Below the pieces are notes generated by a model, which ran no database searches, was not told where the DNA came from, and saw only the letters and a list, made by a program, of their open reading frames with translations. From NCBI GenBank assembly GCA_904424815.1, contig CAJGBI010000001.1, positions 671,010 to 735,009 on the forward strand: a DNA stretch of 64,000 nucleotides, written 5' to 3'. How positions within the stretch are numbered: the stretch's first letter is position 1; each line of letters starts with the position of its first letter. The position numbers and the translations under genes were made by a program. This DNA comes from Puniceicoccaceae bacterium Marseille-Q1082. GTDB taxonomy: Bacteria; Verrucomicrobiota; Verrucomicrobiia; Opitutales; Intestinicryptomonadaceae. Below, piece by piece: positions 24,019 through 32,929 of this stretch.

Positions 24019-24855
24019 CTATCCCCCAAATTTTGCGCGGAGCTCGCGCTCTTCCTCGGGGGTTATTATCAGGTACATTTTGGACTTTGAAATCTCAACC
24101 GAATAATTCTGGTTTTTGTCGATCCCGTAGGTCTTGCGCAGTTTTTCCTCGTTTTCTTGCATGGCTTTTTCTGCGGCGGAAATGCTCGCGCTTATTTTGA
24201 GCTGCGCCTGCGGGTCTACGGTTTTGGCGAGCTCTCCGCGCAGCTTTTCGATTTCGTTTTTGCGCGATATTGTAAACCCGAGCATGCGCTGCAACTGTTC
24301 GTTGGCGCGCGCGCCGGATATATTTTTGAGCACGTAAAGGGACGTGTTTCCGCGCGTGACGATTTTCAGCGGGTCGAGCTTTTGCCCGTCTTTGGATTTT
24401 AGCTCCGAGAGTTCGTCGTTTGTGAGCGGCACGCAGATGTTGGATTCGTCGTAAGTCACGCGGTAGTCGCGGTTGGAGACGAACCCGTAGAGCTTTTTCA
24501 TAGCCTCCTCGTTGGTCGAAAAATCTTTCACGAGCCTGTCGAGGGCGGCGGATATCTTCTTTTTGTCGGCCGCGAGCGATTCGAGCTTTTTGGGGTCTTT
24601 TTCAAAGGTTTTTTCGGCGTCGGCTATCTCTTTCAGGCGCAGTTTGCACTTGTCTATCGCCGTCGCGTGTCGGCGCATAATGTCGAGGTCGCGCTGGAAT
24701 GCCGCGTTTTGCTCGGGGGTGGAGAACACCCTCACCAAGTAATATACGGAGTCCCCCTGGCGGACGATGTCGCCCGCCCGGGGCTCGCGCGAAGTTTGGG
24801 CGAATATAGGGGCTGCGGCGCAGACGGCGGCTGCGATTAGAATTGCGGTTTTCAT
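24019..24855 (-). CDS. Exported protein with coiled coil, unknown function
   Basis: 278 residues. Signal peptide MKTAILIAAAVCAAAPIFA, then a short beta-type segment (GDIVRQGDSVYYLVRVF). A long charged helical stretch (about 55-120) is followed by another beta segment and a second helical stretch (about 195-245). The C terminus (MYLIITPEEERELRAKF) mirrors the domain end PLTNDELSELKSK in the middle, so the protein may hold two related units. No known family recognised. The start overlaps the stop of the upstream exported protein (ATGA), so the two are co-translated and probably act together in the periplasm. Confidence 0.7.
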   Translation of the reverse strand: MKTAILIAAAVCAAAPIFAQTSREPRAGDIVRQGDSVYYLVRVFSTPEQNAAFQRDLDIMRRHATAIDKCKLRLKEIADAEKTFEKDPKKLESLAADKKKISAALDRLVKDFSTNEEAMKKLYGFVSNRDYRVTYDESNICVPLTNDELSELKSKDGQKLDPLKIVTRGNTSLYVLKNISGARANEQLQRMLGFTISRKNEIEKLRGELAKTVDPQAQLKISASISAAEKAMQENEEKLRKTYGIDKNQNYSVEISKSKMYLIITPEEERELRAKFGG

Positions 24856-25517
24856 TTCTGCTTTTTGTTGAAAGTTTCGTAGGCGCCTTCCATTCCCTTA
24901 GGCGGAAGTATCTTGTAAAGTTTTCCCTTTATTCCGGGCTGGGAGGTTTTGACGGACTCCTTCGCGGATTCGGATACATCCTTTTCATCGGTCGCCTTTC
25001 CTATAAAATCGTTGGAGAATATCGTGTAGAATTCGTCGAGCTCTTCGGGAGAGGGCACGATGAATTCTATCGTCCTCGAATTTGTCGTCGCCGGAAAAAT
25101 TTTCTGTATCTGCGGAACCGCGGAAGCCCCCGCCGCGAGCTTTTGCGCCTCGGAGACGCGCTCCCTTATTGAATCGGGCGTTTTGGCGTAGGGTTTAAGG
25201 GGTTCGGGAAGTTTTTCCTGCGCGAGCCGTTCGGCGGTTTTCGCGGCATCCGCCGCGCGCGCGCAGTATATCCTGACCTGGGATGGCGACCCGAGCACGT
25301 CGATTACAACCTCCGTTATCTCGAGCGGACCCGCGCAATAGTTTTGGCGCGAGACCGACACCACGGCGTCGGCGTTGGCGTAATACGACGTGTTGTCCGG
25401 AAAGACTATTCCGAATTTTGACTTGTTTTTTATCGCGGCATTGTCGATTTCCACCGCTCCCGCCGAAATTGCCGCAAACGCCGCGGCAGCGGCAATAAGA
25501 GCCTTGAAATTTCTCAT
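24852..25517 (-). CDS. Exported protein, unknown function
   Basis: 221 residues from MRNFKALIAAAAAFAAISAGA, a clear signal peptide; longer frames upstream overlap the divergent transporter and are not coding. The mature part has a short beta-rich region (SKFGIVFPDNTSYYANADAVV), a helical Ala/Glu/Lys-rich middle and a C-terminal segment with FIVPSPEELDEFYTIF. That element recalls the PSPEE/TPEEE elements of the following gene, so the two may be distant relatives. No family recognised. It is divergent from an ABC half-transporter 55 bases away. Confidence 0.7.
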   Translation of the reverse strand: MRNFKALIAAAAAFAAISAGAVEIDNAAIKNKSKFGIVFPDNTSYYANADAVVSVSRQNYCAGPLEITEVVIDVLGSPSQVRIYCARAADAAKTAERLAQEKLPEPLKPYAKTPDSIRERVSEAQKLAAGASAVPQIQKIFPATTNSRTIEFIVPSPEELDEFYTIFSNDFIGKATDEKDVSESAKESVKTSQPGIKGKLYKILPPKGMEGAYETFNKKQK

Positions 25518-25572
25518 GGCTTCATTTAGCTTGAAAAGAAACCGGACTTCAACACTAATCTTCGCCCCCTCC

Positions 25573-27243
25573 ATGCTCAGTTGCAGAAATCTTACCGTAT
25601 TGCCCCAGGGAAGTTCCCAGCCCATCCTCGATTCGGCGAGCGTCTCATTCAAAAGGGGCGCGATGAACGCCGTAATCGGCCCGTCGGGATGCGGAAAGAC
25701 GACCCTCGTCAAGGCGATGCTCGGGATAATCCCTTCGGAGGGGAAGTCGTTCTTCGAGGGGGAGGAGATAAAATCCCCCGACGAGCTGGTGGGCAGGGTG
25801 GGGTTCGCCCCGCAGTTTACCTGCGCGCACCCTATGCTGACGGTGGCGGAGGCAGTCGGAGGGGCGTTGGAGATAGCGGGGGTTCCGAAGGCGCGCCGCG
25901 CGGAAAGGCTTGCGGAAATTCTTGAAACCGTGGGGCTGGAGGAGCACGCCGGCAAGCTTGTGGGCTCGCTTTCGGGAGGCCAGCTGCGGCGCATAGGGCT
26001 GGGCGTGGAGCTCGCGGGAGACCCGTCCGCCATGTGTTGCGACGAGGTGACTTCGGGTCTCGACCCGCTATCCGAAAATTCGATACTCGACCTCCTGCGC
26101 GGCCTTTGCGACTCGCGGGGCAAGACTTTCGTCTGCATAATCCACAATCTCGCAAAGCTCGACTACTTCGACACCGTGACGGTCATACACAAGGGCTGCG
26201 TGGTATTCAGCGGGACGCCGAAAGAGATGATGGCGCACTTTGAAATAGACACCCCCCTTTCGCTCTACGACAGGCTGAACGAATTCGACCTTGCGCATTG
26301 GCTAAAATTGCGCGGCGCGGAGCCGGGGGCGGACGATTTGCCCTCCGAATCCGGCGGGGGGCGGAAATCCGAACCCGCGCGCCGCACGGGGTTTTCGGCG
26401 CAGCTTGCCATGCTGCTTCGCCGCAGGTATCTTCTGTTTTTCAGGGATTCCTCGTATCTTTTGCTGACTCTGGCGATAACGTTCGGGTTTCCGATAGTGG
26501 TGGTGATTTTCGCGATAGGCGGGCTTCCGCAGATAGAGAGCCTCGCGCTCGACCGCAGCCTCGGGGCGCTCGACGAGCTTCGCGAGAGCCTCAAAATGCA
26601 GATAAGCGCGGCGAACACTTCGGCGATAGTCACGGGGCTTATCCTCTTCCAAGTCGTGCTGCTTGCGCTCATGGGCGCAAACAACTCCGCGCGCGAAATC
26701 GCCGGAGAGCGCGCCCTGTACGAAAAGGAGCGGCTTTTGGGCCTCCGCCCGTCCGCATACGCGCTGTCCAAAATAATATTCACCTCGTCGCTCGCGCTCT
26801 TTCAGGGTGTCTGGATGTGCGCGTTCGTCAAGTTCGTATGCAAATTTCCGGGAGGATTTCCCGTCCAGGCGGCGGATCTCGCGATGTCGTGCGCGGCGAT
26901 GACGGCGGTCTGCCTGGCTTTCAGCTCGCTCTTCAATTCACCCGAAAAGGCGAATATCGTATCCATATACCTCGTGGGTTTCCAGCTTCCGCTCTCGGGG
27001 GTTGTGCTCGCGCTTCCGGAGGCGTTGAAATGGGTTTGCAGGCCGTTCATATCGACCTACTGGGGCTGGGCGGGCTACATGTCGAGCATGAGGGACACGC
27101 GCATATACGACGCCTATGTCCAGACCCGCGCGGCGTGGGAGTACCTTCCGTCGGCGTCGCTTTCGGTTGCGGTGATGGCCGTCCAGACGCTCGTCGCCGC
27201 GGCGTTTGTCTTTTACGGATGCTCCGCCAGAAAGTGGCGGTAA
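25573..27243 (+). CDS. ABC transporter half-molecule, ATPase fused to ABC-2 permease (ABCG-like order)
   Basis: 556 residues from MLSCRNLTVLPQ; an ATG at 25516 is in frame but overlaps the divergent gene. The N-terminal ATPase has Walker A GPSGCGKTT, signature SLSGGQLRRIGLG, Walker B-like AMCCDEVTSGLDPLSE and a histidine switch in IIHNLAK. The C-terminal part (about 330-556) has six or so hydrophobic segments of the ABC-2 type, with RERALYEKER-like GERALYEKERLLGLRP between helices. ATPase first and permease second, with a 'NLAKLDYFDTVTVIHKGCVVFSG' style region, is the White/ABCG plan; substrate is unknown. It probably works as a homodimer. Confidence 0.88.
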   Translation: MLSCRNLTVLPQGSSQPILDSASVSFKRGAMNAVIGPSGCGKTTLVKAMLGIIPSEGKSFFEGEEIKSPDELVGRVGFAPQFTCAHPMLTVAEAVGGALEIAGVPKARRAERLAEILETVGLEEHAGKLVGSLSGGQLRRIGLGVELAGDPSAMCCDEVTSGLDPLSENSILDLLRGLCDSRGKTFVCIIHNLAKLDYFDTVTVIHKGCVVFSGTPKEMMAHFEIDTPLSLYDRLNEFDLAHWLKLRGAEPGADDLPSESGGGRKSEPARRTGFSAQLAMLLRRRYLLFFRDSSYLLLTLAITFGFPIVVVIFAIGGLPQIESLALDRSLGALDELRESLKMQISAANTSAIVTGLILFQVVLLALMGANNSAREIAGERALYEKERLLGLRPSAYALSKIIFTSSLALFQGVWMCAFVKFVCKFPGGFPVQAADLAMSCAAMTAVCLAFSSLFNSPEKANIVSIYLVGFQLPLSGVVLALPEALKWVCRPFISTYWGWAGYMSSMRDTRIYDAYVQTRAAWEYLPSASLSVAVMAVQTLVAAAFVFYGCSARKWR

Positions 27244-27383
27244 GCTTGCGCGCGCCGCGAAATCCGCGCGTTTGGAATCCGCAAAAAAGCTTGCAGGCGG
27301 CCCTTCGGCGGGTCAGAATGCGCCCGTAAAAAAATTACGCGCCTGAACGCGCGCAAGCGGCGCGCGGCGCAGAAAAATTTTTT

Positions 27384-27758
27384 ATGAAATCCAAGACGAC
27401 TCCGATAATCATAGCGCTCGCAATACCGATAGTCTCGGTGGCGCTCGCCATAGCGCTCATTTATTTCAAAAAGAGGAACGTGTCGGGGCTCGACGAATTT
27501 CCGTACGCGGCGTACTCGGCTTCTCCGGAAAGCCTGCGCGGAAACCGCTACGTCCTCGAGGCGCAGATGGACGTGCAGCTTGCGAATGTCGAGGGCGGGC
27601 GGGTCGTTGCGGCGCTCGGCGGGCGCGAGGGCTTTCCCGTTGCGGTTCTCGTGCCGGATTCCCTGGGCGCGAACATATCCGCCAAGCAGCGCTACGCGCT
27701 GGTGGTGCGCGTGGGGGAGGGCGGAAGGATAATTGCCGAATCCATGGAGAAATATTGA
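27384..27758 (+). CDS. Membrane-anchored protein, first gene of a four-gene unknown operon
   Basis: 124 residues: one N-terminal transmembrane helix (about 7-28) and a small extracytoplasmic domain with alternating hydrophobic strands (RYVLEAQMDVQL, GRVVAALGG, FPVAVLVP, RYALVVRVGEGGRI), probably an OB-like or small beta-barrel fold. No family recognised. The next gene follows after three bases, and the four genes up to 31821 are nearly contiguous. Confidence 0.65.
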   Translation: MKSKTTPIIIALAIPIVSVALAIALIYFKKRNVSGLDEFPYAAYSASPESLRGNRYVLEAQMDVQLANVEGGRVVAALGGREGFPVAVLVPDSLGANISAKQRYALVVRVGEGGRIIAESMEKY

Positions 27759-27761
27759 GCG

Positions 27762-29663
27762 ATGAACTTTTTTAAAGCAGCACTCCCGTTTTTCGCGCTG
27801 TCCGCGGCGTCGGCGCAGATGATGGTATCGGGAATCCCCGGGGCGCCCTCGCCGGCCCCCGCCGCTCCAGCCCAGCCCGCCGCTCCCCAGCCGGCCGCGG
27901 GCGGGGCTCCGGCGCGGCCGCCGAGCGCGGGGATTTTTGAGAGCGCGACCGCCGAACGGTTTGCCGACAGGATCTTTGACGTCAATTCGGACTCCGTTGA
28001 CACGGACGGCAATCTGAGGTGGAAGGGAAAAACTTTTTCCGTGGGGGACTCGAGAATCGTCCGGGCGAGATTCGAGCGGTATCTGAGCATGCCTGCGGGC
28101 GACGGAGATTTTGAGAAGTACGGCGCGATACTCGCGGAGATAGAGGCGCAGCTCGCCGCCAACAACGACGCCATTTCCCCCGAGAGCATAAGGTATGCGT
28201 GGAGCAGGCTGTTCGACGCGGCGGAATACCCGATAGACGGGGATTCGTCGCTCGTGATAGCCAACCTCGTCTATCTTTCGTGGAGGATGCGCGACGAGTA
28301 CGAGACTTTCAAGACCGCCGAGGCCGACAAGGAGCGCGACGTCAAGACGGCGAAGTCTTACGCGAAGGAGAGGGCGGAATTTATGGAGTACGCGGCCGAC
28401 AAGCTGAAGCGCAATTCTCCATCGAGGTCGCGCAACAGCCAGTCAGCCCCGACGTTCGGAACGGCGGATTTGGGCTACCGGTTGCAGGAGCTCCAACGCC
28501 AGGTTGCGGAGCTCGCGGCGGCGAAGGCGTTGAAGGAGTCCGCGGCGGCGAAGGCGGTGTTGCAGTTCCAGTCGCAGATACTCGCGTTCGTTCTCGAGCG
28601 AAAATTCCAGCAGGCGCAGATAGCGGCGATGTTTTACCGCCACATTTACAGGGGCAACGCGCAGGAATTGAAGGTGGGGCGGGAGCAGGTGAAGGATCTC
28701 GTGCAGGTGTCCAATTTCACCCCAACTTCCGACGCGCTCGAAATGATCGCAATCGACGCGCGCAAGGACGTATCCGACGGAATGGCGGCGGTGGAGACCC
28801 TCTACGACAAGGGCGACAGGTACGCCGCGCTCGAGCGTCTGCTCGAAACTTTTCTGCTGGGCGAGCACGATGTGAAACTCGCCGTCTTCCCGTCCGAAAA
28901 GCGCGAGGTTCTGCGCAAAATATACAAGAGAGCTACCACCGCCAAGGAGCTTGCCGACGCAAAGGACTGGGGAGGGGTTGAGGAGGTCGTCGGCGAGATT
29001 TCCGCCCTCGCCCCCGATTTCCCCGCGCGCGAGATTCTTTCAAAGGTGAAGACCGCCGAGCGCGCAAGCGACATGGCGCTCATCGCCGCCAAGCAGGCCG
29101 CCGCGATAGGGGCGGCGGACGACGTCAAGAAGAACATGGAGAGAGCGGCCCTGCTGTGGCCCCTCAATCCGGGCATACAGTCTTTCAACGACGAGCTTCT
29201 GGGGCTAACCAAGGGCATATCGACCTACGTTAAAAAATTTGACGAAAACCTCGAGCGCGGAAATTTGAGAGACATAATGGACGAGGCGCCCGAGTACGGC
29301 ATAGCTTTTAAAAACGATCCCGAGAGGGCCAAGAAGCTGAGGGAAATCGTCGTGAAAATTTCGCAGATAGACTCTTTGATTGCGCAGGCGGCCGAGTTTG
29401 AGCGGCAAAAGAGCCCGTATTTCGCCTGGGACATTCTCGAAAACGCGTCGAGGATAGATTCGTCAGACCCCGTTTTGGCGCGCGCCGTGGCGCGCCTTGC
29501 CCCCGAGGTTTCGGACTACGTTAAGGCCCTCAACCGCGCAAAGGCGGCGGAGGAGAAAAAGGCGTTCGCCTCCGCGCTAAACTATTACCTTGCCGCGCAA
29601 AAGATCTTCCCCGCCTCGCAGGCGTGCAGGATGGGCATTGAAAGGGTGGCTCCCAAATACTGA
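27762..29663 (+). CDS. Large exported helical repeat protein, unknown function
   Basis: 633 residues. Signal peptide (1 to about 18), an Ala/Pro-rich linker (about 27-55), a short globular part, a coiled-coil stretch around 225-270 (YRLQELQRQVAELAAAK) and then tandem helical units to the C terminus that look like TPRs (for example AALNYYLAAQKIFPASQA at the end). It probably serves as a periplasmic scaffold. It overlaps the next gene by one base (TGATG). No named family recognised; the pattern is familiar from uncharacterised Opitutae proteins. Confidence 0.7.
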   Translation: MNFFKAALPFFALSAASAQMMVSGIPGAPSPAPAAPAQPAAPQPAAGGAPARPPSAGIFESATAERFADRIFDVNSDSVDTDGNLRWKGKTFSVGDSRIVRARFERYLSMPAGDGDFEKYGAILAEIEAQLAANNDAISPESIRYAWSRLFDAAEYPIDGDSSLVIANLVYLSWRMRDEYETFKTAEADKERDVKTAKSYAKERAEFMEYAADKLKRNSPSRSRNSQSAPTFGTADLGYRLQELQRQVAELAAAKALKESAAAKAVLQFQSQILAFVLERKFQQAQIAAMFYRHIYRGNAQELKVGREQVKDLVQVSNFTPTSDALEMIAIDARKDVSDGMAAVETLYDKGDRYAALERLLETFLLGEHDVKLAVFPSEKREVLRKIYKRATTAKELADAKDWGGVEEVVGEISALAPDFPAREILSKVKTAERASDMALIAAKQAAAIGAADDVKKNMERAALLWPLNPGIQSFNDELLGLTKGISTYVKKFDENLERGNLRDIMDEAPEYGIAFKNDPERAKKLREIVVKISQIDSLIAQAAEFERQKSPYFAWDILENASRIDSSDPVLARAVARLAPEVSDYVKALNRAKAAEEKKAFASALNYYLAAQKIFPASQACRMGIERVAPKY

Positions 29664-30229
29664 TGGAAAGTTTGGCGGCAGCGGCGTGGGCGGTCGCCCG
29701 CGCGGGATTTTCGTACGCGGTTTTCGCGGCGTTCGGCGGGCTTTGCGCGTTTTGCGCGCTCGCGCTCGACGGAGAGGGCGGGGGATATTCCCGCCCGTCG
29801 CCGTCGCCGGTTCTCGCCGACTTCTTCGCCGACGCTTCCGCGCGGGAAATCGAACTTTCTCCGGCGGAGCTTTCCGCCGGAGTCTATTATATGCTCATAG
29901 AGGCCGCGCGCGCAAAGTCGCCCGAAAGCTCCACGGTGGCGGTTCCCGATCCCCCCGCTTTTGCGCTTTCTTCGGGGTTGCTCGAAATCCGCTCGAAAGT
30001 CTCGCTCGGCGGGATCTCGGGGCGCTTTGACGCGCCGCTTGTGCTCGGGGTGTCTTTCGGAGATTCAGGGGCGGAAGTGAAGTCTGCGCGGATCGGCAGG
30101 GCGCGCGTGCCGCTTTTTATAGCCCGTAGGGTTGCGGACGGACTCAAAGAGGCGTACGGATTCCCCGAAGGCGGCCTCGGCGGGATAAAAATTTATGCGG
30201 GCGAAAAATCCGTCAGGATTCTGAAATGA
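29663..30229 (+). CDS. Membrane-anchored protein, unknown function
   Basis: 188 residues with one N-terminal hydrophobic helix (about 12-36) followed by an extracytoplasmic domain. ELSPAELSAGVYYMLIEAAR and a beta-rich part ending VPLFIARRVADGLKEAYGF recall the lipid-binding-like DUF2140/YpmS-type or TULIP-like folds, but this is only a resemblance. It lies in the middle of the four-gene operon; ATGA-type overlaps with both neighbours point to coordinated synthesis. Confidence 0.6.
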   Translation: MESLAAAAWAVARAGFSYAVFAAFGGLCAFCALALDGEGGGYSRPSPSPVLADFFADASAREIELSPAELSAGVYYMLIEAARAKSPESSTVAVPDPPAFALSSGLLEIRSKVSLGGISGRFDAPLVLGVSFGDSGAEVKSARIGRARVPLFIARRVADGLKEAYGFPEGGLGGIKIYAGEKSVRILK

Positions 30230-31821
30230 AAAAATTTTTGGCGTTAATTGCGGTTTTTTCCGCGGCTTTTTTATCGCAGGCCGAGATGAGCCTCGCCGAG
30301 AAGATCGCGCTCGCGAAGAAGGTGGCAGACGCCGCCGCCGCGGGCAAGGAGGAGAGCGGGCTCGTCGTAAACGGCGGTTTCGATTTCGCAAAAATTGTGG
30401 AAAAGTACAGGAGCGGCCCCGCCGAAAGCGACAAAATCGCGCTTCCCGCTCCGTCGGAGCCCGCGCGTTTGGAACCCTCCTCCGGAGACGGGCTCGGGCG
30501 CGCCGCTTCGGAAGATAAAAAGCTCGCGGAACTTCCGCCGGCTGAAGCGTCAGCGGAATCAGCAGATAAGGGCGCAGGGCCGAGGCCGGCGGACATGCCC
30601 GCGGAATCCGCCGGAGAAAAGAAGAAGCCGCCGATTGCGGTTTTGCCCGACGAAATCCCGATAAAACCGGTAAAGCCCAAGTATGTCGTGGATACCTCCG
30701 ACTTCAAAAACGGCTATTACGTGCCCGGAGGCGACTCCGCGCCCCTGCCGGAGCCAGAAAAGGCGCCCATATCGTCCTGGTCGAACGGCGCGTTCTACCT
30801 TATGACCGACGACGGGCGTTCCATATCGACCGCCCGCAAAATTCTCGAAGAGGCTTCCGCGATGTTTGCGGAATTTGAAAACGGCAATTTGCAGGAGATA
30901 AGGCTGGGCGACAAAATCGTCGTGCAGCTCGTATCCGACGGCGAGAAGTTCAAGGACGCCGCCGAATACGTCATGGACAAAAACGGCGGCATCACGGTGA
31001 CCGTGCTGTGGAACGAGAATCTCGACTTCGCCCGCTTCTGCCGCCTCGTTTCCGGCGCGCTTTTGCGCAAAATGATTTTCGAGAGAAACGGCAGAATCGT
31101 GCGCGAGTGCCCCATGTGGCTCGACGAGGCGCTGTCGGTCTCTTTGCAGTGCAGGGCGAAGTTCGGAATGCTCGGCGAGCTTGCGGACATATCGTCGAGG
31201 ACGCCGCCGAGGGGGCTTGCGGAAGTTTTGAGGATTGCGTCGATATCTTCCGAAACCGATTCGGCGGACTGTCTTTGGACTCTGAAAACCCTCGAACGCC
31301 TCTGCGCCAGGAGCGGAAAATTCTGGCCGCTAATCGTATTTCTCTCCGAGGCCGACGCGCAAAAGTCTTTCGCGGAAATCGCTAAGCTTGCGCCGGAGCG
31401 GTTCGACGCGGTGTGGGGGTGCTATATAAGCGGCGAAGTTTGGTCGCGCGCGGGCGGCGTGCGCGGCACGGAGGAATCGCGCGAGGAGATTGTCAGGCTC
31501 GCGTTCCTCCAAGCCGAAGACGTGTCGGGCGAGCCGCTTGGGTTGAATCCTTCCGACGTATGGGAGCACCGCGAAAATTCCCTTGTGCGCTACAACGCCG
31601 AGCGCAGGCTGACGGAAATAAAGATCGCGCTTCCGCGCATAAATCCGCTGTACGCCGAAGCGCTCGTCGATCTCGGAAGGCTGTACGAAGCCGCGCTCGA
31701 CGACGACGAGGACGAATTCGAGGCGGCGTCTAATGCGTTCGCCTCCAATCTCGAGAAAGCGGACAGGATCTCGAAGCGCGCGAGGGATATGCTCTATTCG
31801 CCGCAAGACCGCCGCCGCTGA
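30226..31821 (+). CDS. Exported protein with gluzincin-like region lacking the zinc-binding HExxH
   Basis: 531 residues. Signal peptide (1 to about 19), an Ala/Glu/Pro-rich low-complexity linker (about 65-150), then a domain resembling peptidase-MA-type proteins. It has strands and the helix FCRLVSGALLRKM, where active enzymes carry HExxH, followed by PMWLDEALSVSLQ (296-308), matching the usual P.WL.EGLA element with its glutamate. The histidines are absent, so catalysis is unlikely. The C-terminal part has a TPR-like look (PLYAEALVDLGRLYEAALDD). It is the last gene of the operon, followed by a terminator. Confidence 0.7.
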   Translation: MKKFLALIAVFSAAFLSQAEMSLAEKIALAKKVADAAAAGKEESGLVVNGGFDFAKIVEKYRSGPAESDKIALPAPSEPARLEPSSGDGLGRAASEDKKLAELPPAEASAESADKGAGPRPADMPAESAGEKKKPPIAVLPDEIPIKPVKPKYVVDTSDFKNGYYVPGGDSAPLPEPEKAPISSWSNGAFYLMTDDGRSISTARKILEEASAMFAEFENGNLQEIRLGDKIVVQLVSDGEKFKDAAEYVMDKNGGITVTVLWNENLDFARFCRLVSGALLRKMIFERNGRIVRECPMWLDEALSVSLQCRAKFGMLGELADISSRTPPRGLAEVLRIASISSETDSADCLWTLKTLERLCARSGKFWPLIVFLSEADAQKSFAEIAKLAPERFDAVWGCYISGEVWSRAGGVRGTEESREEIVRLAFLQAEDVSGEPLGLNPSDVWEHRENSLVRYNAERRLTEIKIALPRINPLYAEALVDLGRLYEAALDDDEDEFEAASNAFASNLEKADRISKRARDMLYSPQDRRR

Positions 31822-31841
31822 CGGGGATTTTCAGCGGTTTT

Positions 31842-31862
31842 GCGAAACGCCAATCCGGCGTT
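31842..31862 (+). terminator. Rho-independent terminator of the four-gene operon
   Basis: Stem AAACGCC/GGCGTTT (31842-31848 with 31854-31860), five-base loop, T run 31858-31862. It starts 20 bases after the stop. Confidence 0.8.
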
Positions 31863-31974
31863 TTTGCGCGGGGGAATTTTGCCGATTATAAATGAGGGGG
31901 CCGTTCGATAAAACGCTTGACTAGCGCCCGCCCGCCTTTAACTTTTTTTGGAATAACTCAAACGGAATACATAT

Positions 31975-32241
31975 ATGGAAAATATTTTAGCATTCGGCAT
32001 GCCCGGCGGTTCGGAGTGGATGGTAATCCTTCTGGTCGTCCTTCTGCTCTTCGGAGCAAAGCGCCTTCCGGAGCTCGCAAGGGGGCTCGGAAAGTCCATT
32101 CGCGAATTTAAAAAGGCCACGAGCGAAGTGGAGGACAATATTCGCGAAGCCATGCGCGAGGAGGAGGTCAAGAAGGTCGAGGCCAAGCCTCAGCCCGAAG
32201 TCAGGGCGGAGGAATCCGCGCAAAAGGCCGAGACCAAGTAG
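31975..32241 (+). CDS. tatA: Twin-arginine translocase subunit TatA/TatE
   Basis: 88 residues. Short N-terminal stretch, one transmembrane helix (about 15-28), the [23 protein letters not shown] hinge and amphipathic helix (split over 27-49) that define TatA, and a charged C-terminal tail with repeated Glu/Lys. TatA polymerises to carry folded proteins across the inner membrane. FGxKRLPELxRGLGxxIREFK without the TatB-specific extension favours TatA. It is a single gene ended by a strong hairpin; no tatC nearby. Confidence 0.93.
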   Translation: MENILAFGMPGGSEWMVILLVVLLLFGAKRLPELARGLGKSIREFKKATSEVEDNIREAMREEEVKKVEAKPQPEVRAEESAQKAETK

Positions 32242-32270
32242 CGCTGAGCAAAACCGGTTCGCAATTTGCA

Positions 32271-32307
32271 AAAATCGCCCGAATCTTTGGATTCGGGCGA
32301 TTTTTTT
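32271..32307. terminator. Bidirectional terminator between tatA and gmk
   Basis: Perfect 15-base-pair stem (32271-32285 with 32290-32304) around TTTG, with A residues on the left and seven T on the right, so it can end both tatA (rightward) and gmk (leftward). Confidence 0.9.
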
Positions 32308-32340
32308 GTGGGAGGGGAACCCTTGGGCGGCTTCCGCGCG

Positions 32341-32928
32341 CTATTCCGCTTCGGATTTCGCCTCGATGTATATTTTTTTCAGCGCGGCGTAGTCTTCGTC
32401 CTTTGATTTGGAGTCGATTTTCTTGTCGAACATATCCGCCGCCGCGTATTCTGAAACTGCGGTTTTAAGGCGCCTTTCTATCTCCTCTTCCGTCTCGGTG
32501 CCCCTGCCGGCAAGCCGTCTTTTAAGCTCCTCGGGCGACGCCGGCGCGATGAACACAAACGTGATTTTTTTGCCGAGTTCGGCGTCGGATTCGGCGATTC
32601 CCCTCCAGGTTTTCGCGCCCTGCACGTCTATGATGAGAATCAGGTCGTCGCCTTTCCCGAAAGCGTCGTATACCGCTTTTTTTGAGGTGCCGTAATACCT
32701 GCCGTGCACTTTCGCGTATTCAAAAAATTCGCCTTTTTCTATGGCGCGCTCAAATGATTGCGGAGACAGGAAATGGTAGTCCTCGCCGTCTTTTTCCGCG
32801 CCCCTCGGCGGCCTCGACGTCGATGTGACCACCCTGCGGATTTGCGGAAATTCGCCCATGAGCCTTTCGGCGACGGTGTTTTTCCCGCTTCCGGCGGGGC
32901 CGCTTATGATTAGCATTACGGATTTCAT
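32341..32928 (-). CDS. gmk: Guanylate kinase
   Basis: 195 residues from MKSVMLIISGPAGSGKNTVA. P-loop GPAGSGKNT (10-18), followed by VTSTSRPPRGAEKDGEDYHFLS, the GMP-binding block, and GEFFEYAKVHGRYYGTSK. The second half has LILIIDVQGAKTWR and the lid FVFIAPASPEELKRRLAGRGTE (split). It phosphorylates GMP to GDP. Length is normal. The start lies one base after the stop of the upstream membrane-protein gene. Confidence 0.96.
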   Translation of the reverse strand: MKSVMLIISGPAGSGKNTVAERLMGEFPQIRRVVTSTSRPPRGAEKDGEDYHFLSPQSFERAIEKGEFFEYAKVHGRYYGTSKKAVYDAFGKGDDLILIIDVQGAKTWRGIAESDAELGKKITFVFIAPASPEELKRRLAGRGTETEEEIERRLKTAVSEYAAADMFDKKIDSKSKDEDYAALKKIYIEAKSEAE

Positions 32929-32929
32929 G

